This document shows, one piece after another, positions 5,144 through 5,165 of a stretch of DNA of 5,165 nucleotides. The notes under the pieces are model-generated. The model did no database searches. It was not told the DNA's origin and saw only the letters and a list, made by a program, of their open reading frames with translations. Positions within the stretch are counted from its first letter, which is position 1. The number at the start of each line of letters is the position of its first letter. Origin of the DNA: Caryophanales bacterium UBA6414 (GTDB lineage: Bacteria; Bacillota_I; Bacilli_A; RF39; UBA660); contig DJPK01000026.1 in NCBI GenBank assembly GCA_002438545.1, positions 1 to 5,165 on the forward strand. Direction: 5' to 3'. The translations under genes and the position numbers were made by a program.

Positions 5144-5165
5144 ATGAAGAAAAGAACAATATATA
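5144..5165 (+). CDS. 5' end of an unidentified gene (partial)
   Basis: ATG at 5144 with the ribosome binding site AAAGGA (5129-5134), 9-nt spacing, opens a frame reading MKKRTIY before the window ends. Seven residues cannot identify the protein. The position after tig would fit a protease or chaperone gene such as lon or clpX, but this is a guess from gene order in other Firmicutes. The gene has no promoter of its own between the terminator at 5120 and its start, so its expression probably depends on readthrough of the attenuator. Confidence 0.6.

Noticed and set aside
1..5165. UGA recoded as tryptophan, as in mycoplasmas
   Set aside because: None of the seven stops in the window is TGA, but the tryptophans seen (TrhP2 W198, trigger factor W14) are TGG and no in-frame TGA occurs, so there is no support for recoding.

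Overview
The window is a very AT-rich stretch of a low-GC Gram-positive-type genome (Firmicutes/Bacilli or a Mollicutes-related gut lineage). The evidence is strong AGGAGG-type ribosome binding sites, A/T-ending codons, sigma-A-like promoters and the gene order trmR - trhP1 - trhP2 - greA, which resembles the yrrM-yrrN-yrrO-(udk)-greA neighbourhood of Bacillus subtilis. The two tryptophans noted in the large genes are TGG and no in-frame TGA is used, so the standard bacterial code fits. All coding is on the + strand.

Layout. 1-131: the 3' end of an O-methyltransferase, most likely TrmR, ending in a weak A/U hairpin. 149-177: a probable extended -10 promoter. 198-1001: a cytosolic protein with an HExxH zinc-metallopeptidase motif and no assigned function. 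1008-1847 and 1847-3058: the U32-family pair TrhP1/TrhP2, tightly coupled (8-nt RBS spacing, then a 1-nt TAATG overlap). 3045-3073: a near-consensus sigma-A promoter overlapping the end of trhP2. 3101-3568: transcription elongation factor GreA. 3581-4822: trigger factor, ending in a clean intrinsic terminator.

Functionally, the left part makes the wobble-uridine modification of tRNA: TrhP1/TrhP2 hydroxylate U34 to ho5U and TrmR methylates it to mo5U. The metallopeptidase-like gene sits inside this set. The right part is a two-gene unit for transcript-cleavage rescue (GreA) and nascent-chain folding (trigger factor).

The last ~320 bases hold the most unusual material. A strong promoter (4859-4887) drives a ~225-nt transcript with its own strong terminator (5069-5120), just ahead of a new gene whose first seven codons are visible (5144-5165). 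The transcript can fold into a nested three-way-junction structure. It also has a mutually exclusive 13-bp perfect long-range helix, and it carries a 39-codon ORF with a good RBS whose end overlaps the terminator. This looks like an attenuation leader or riboswitch-like element that I cannot assign to a known class; an independent small RNA is the alternative.
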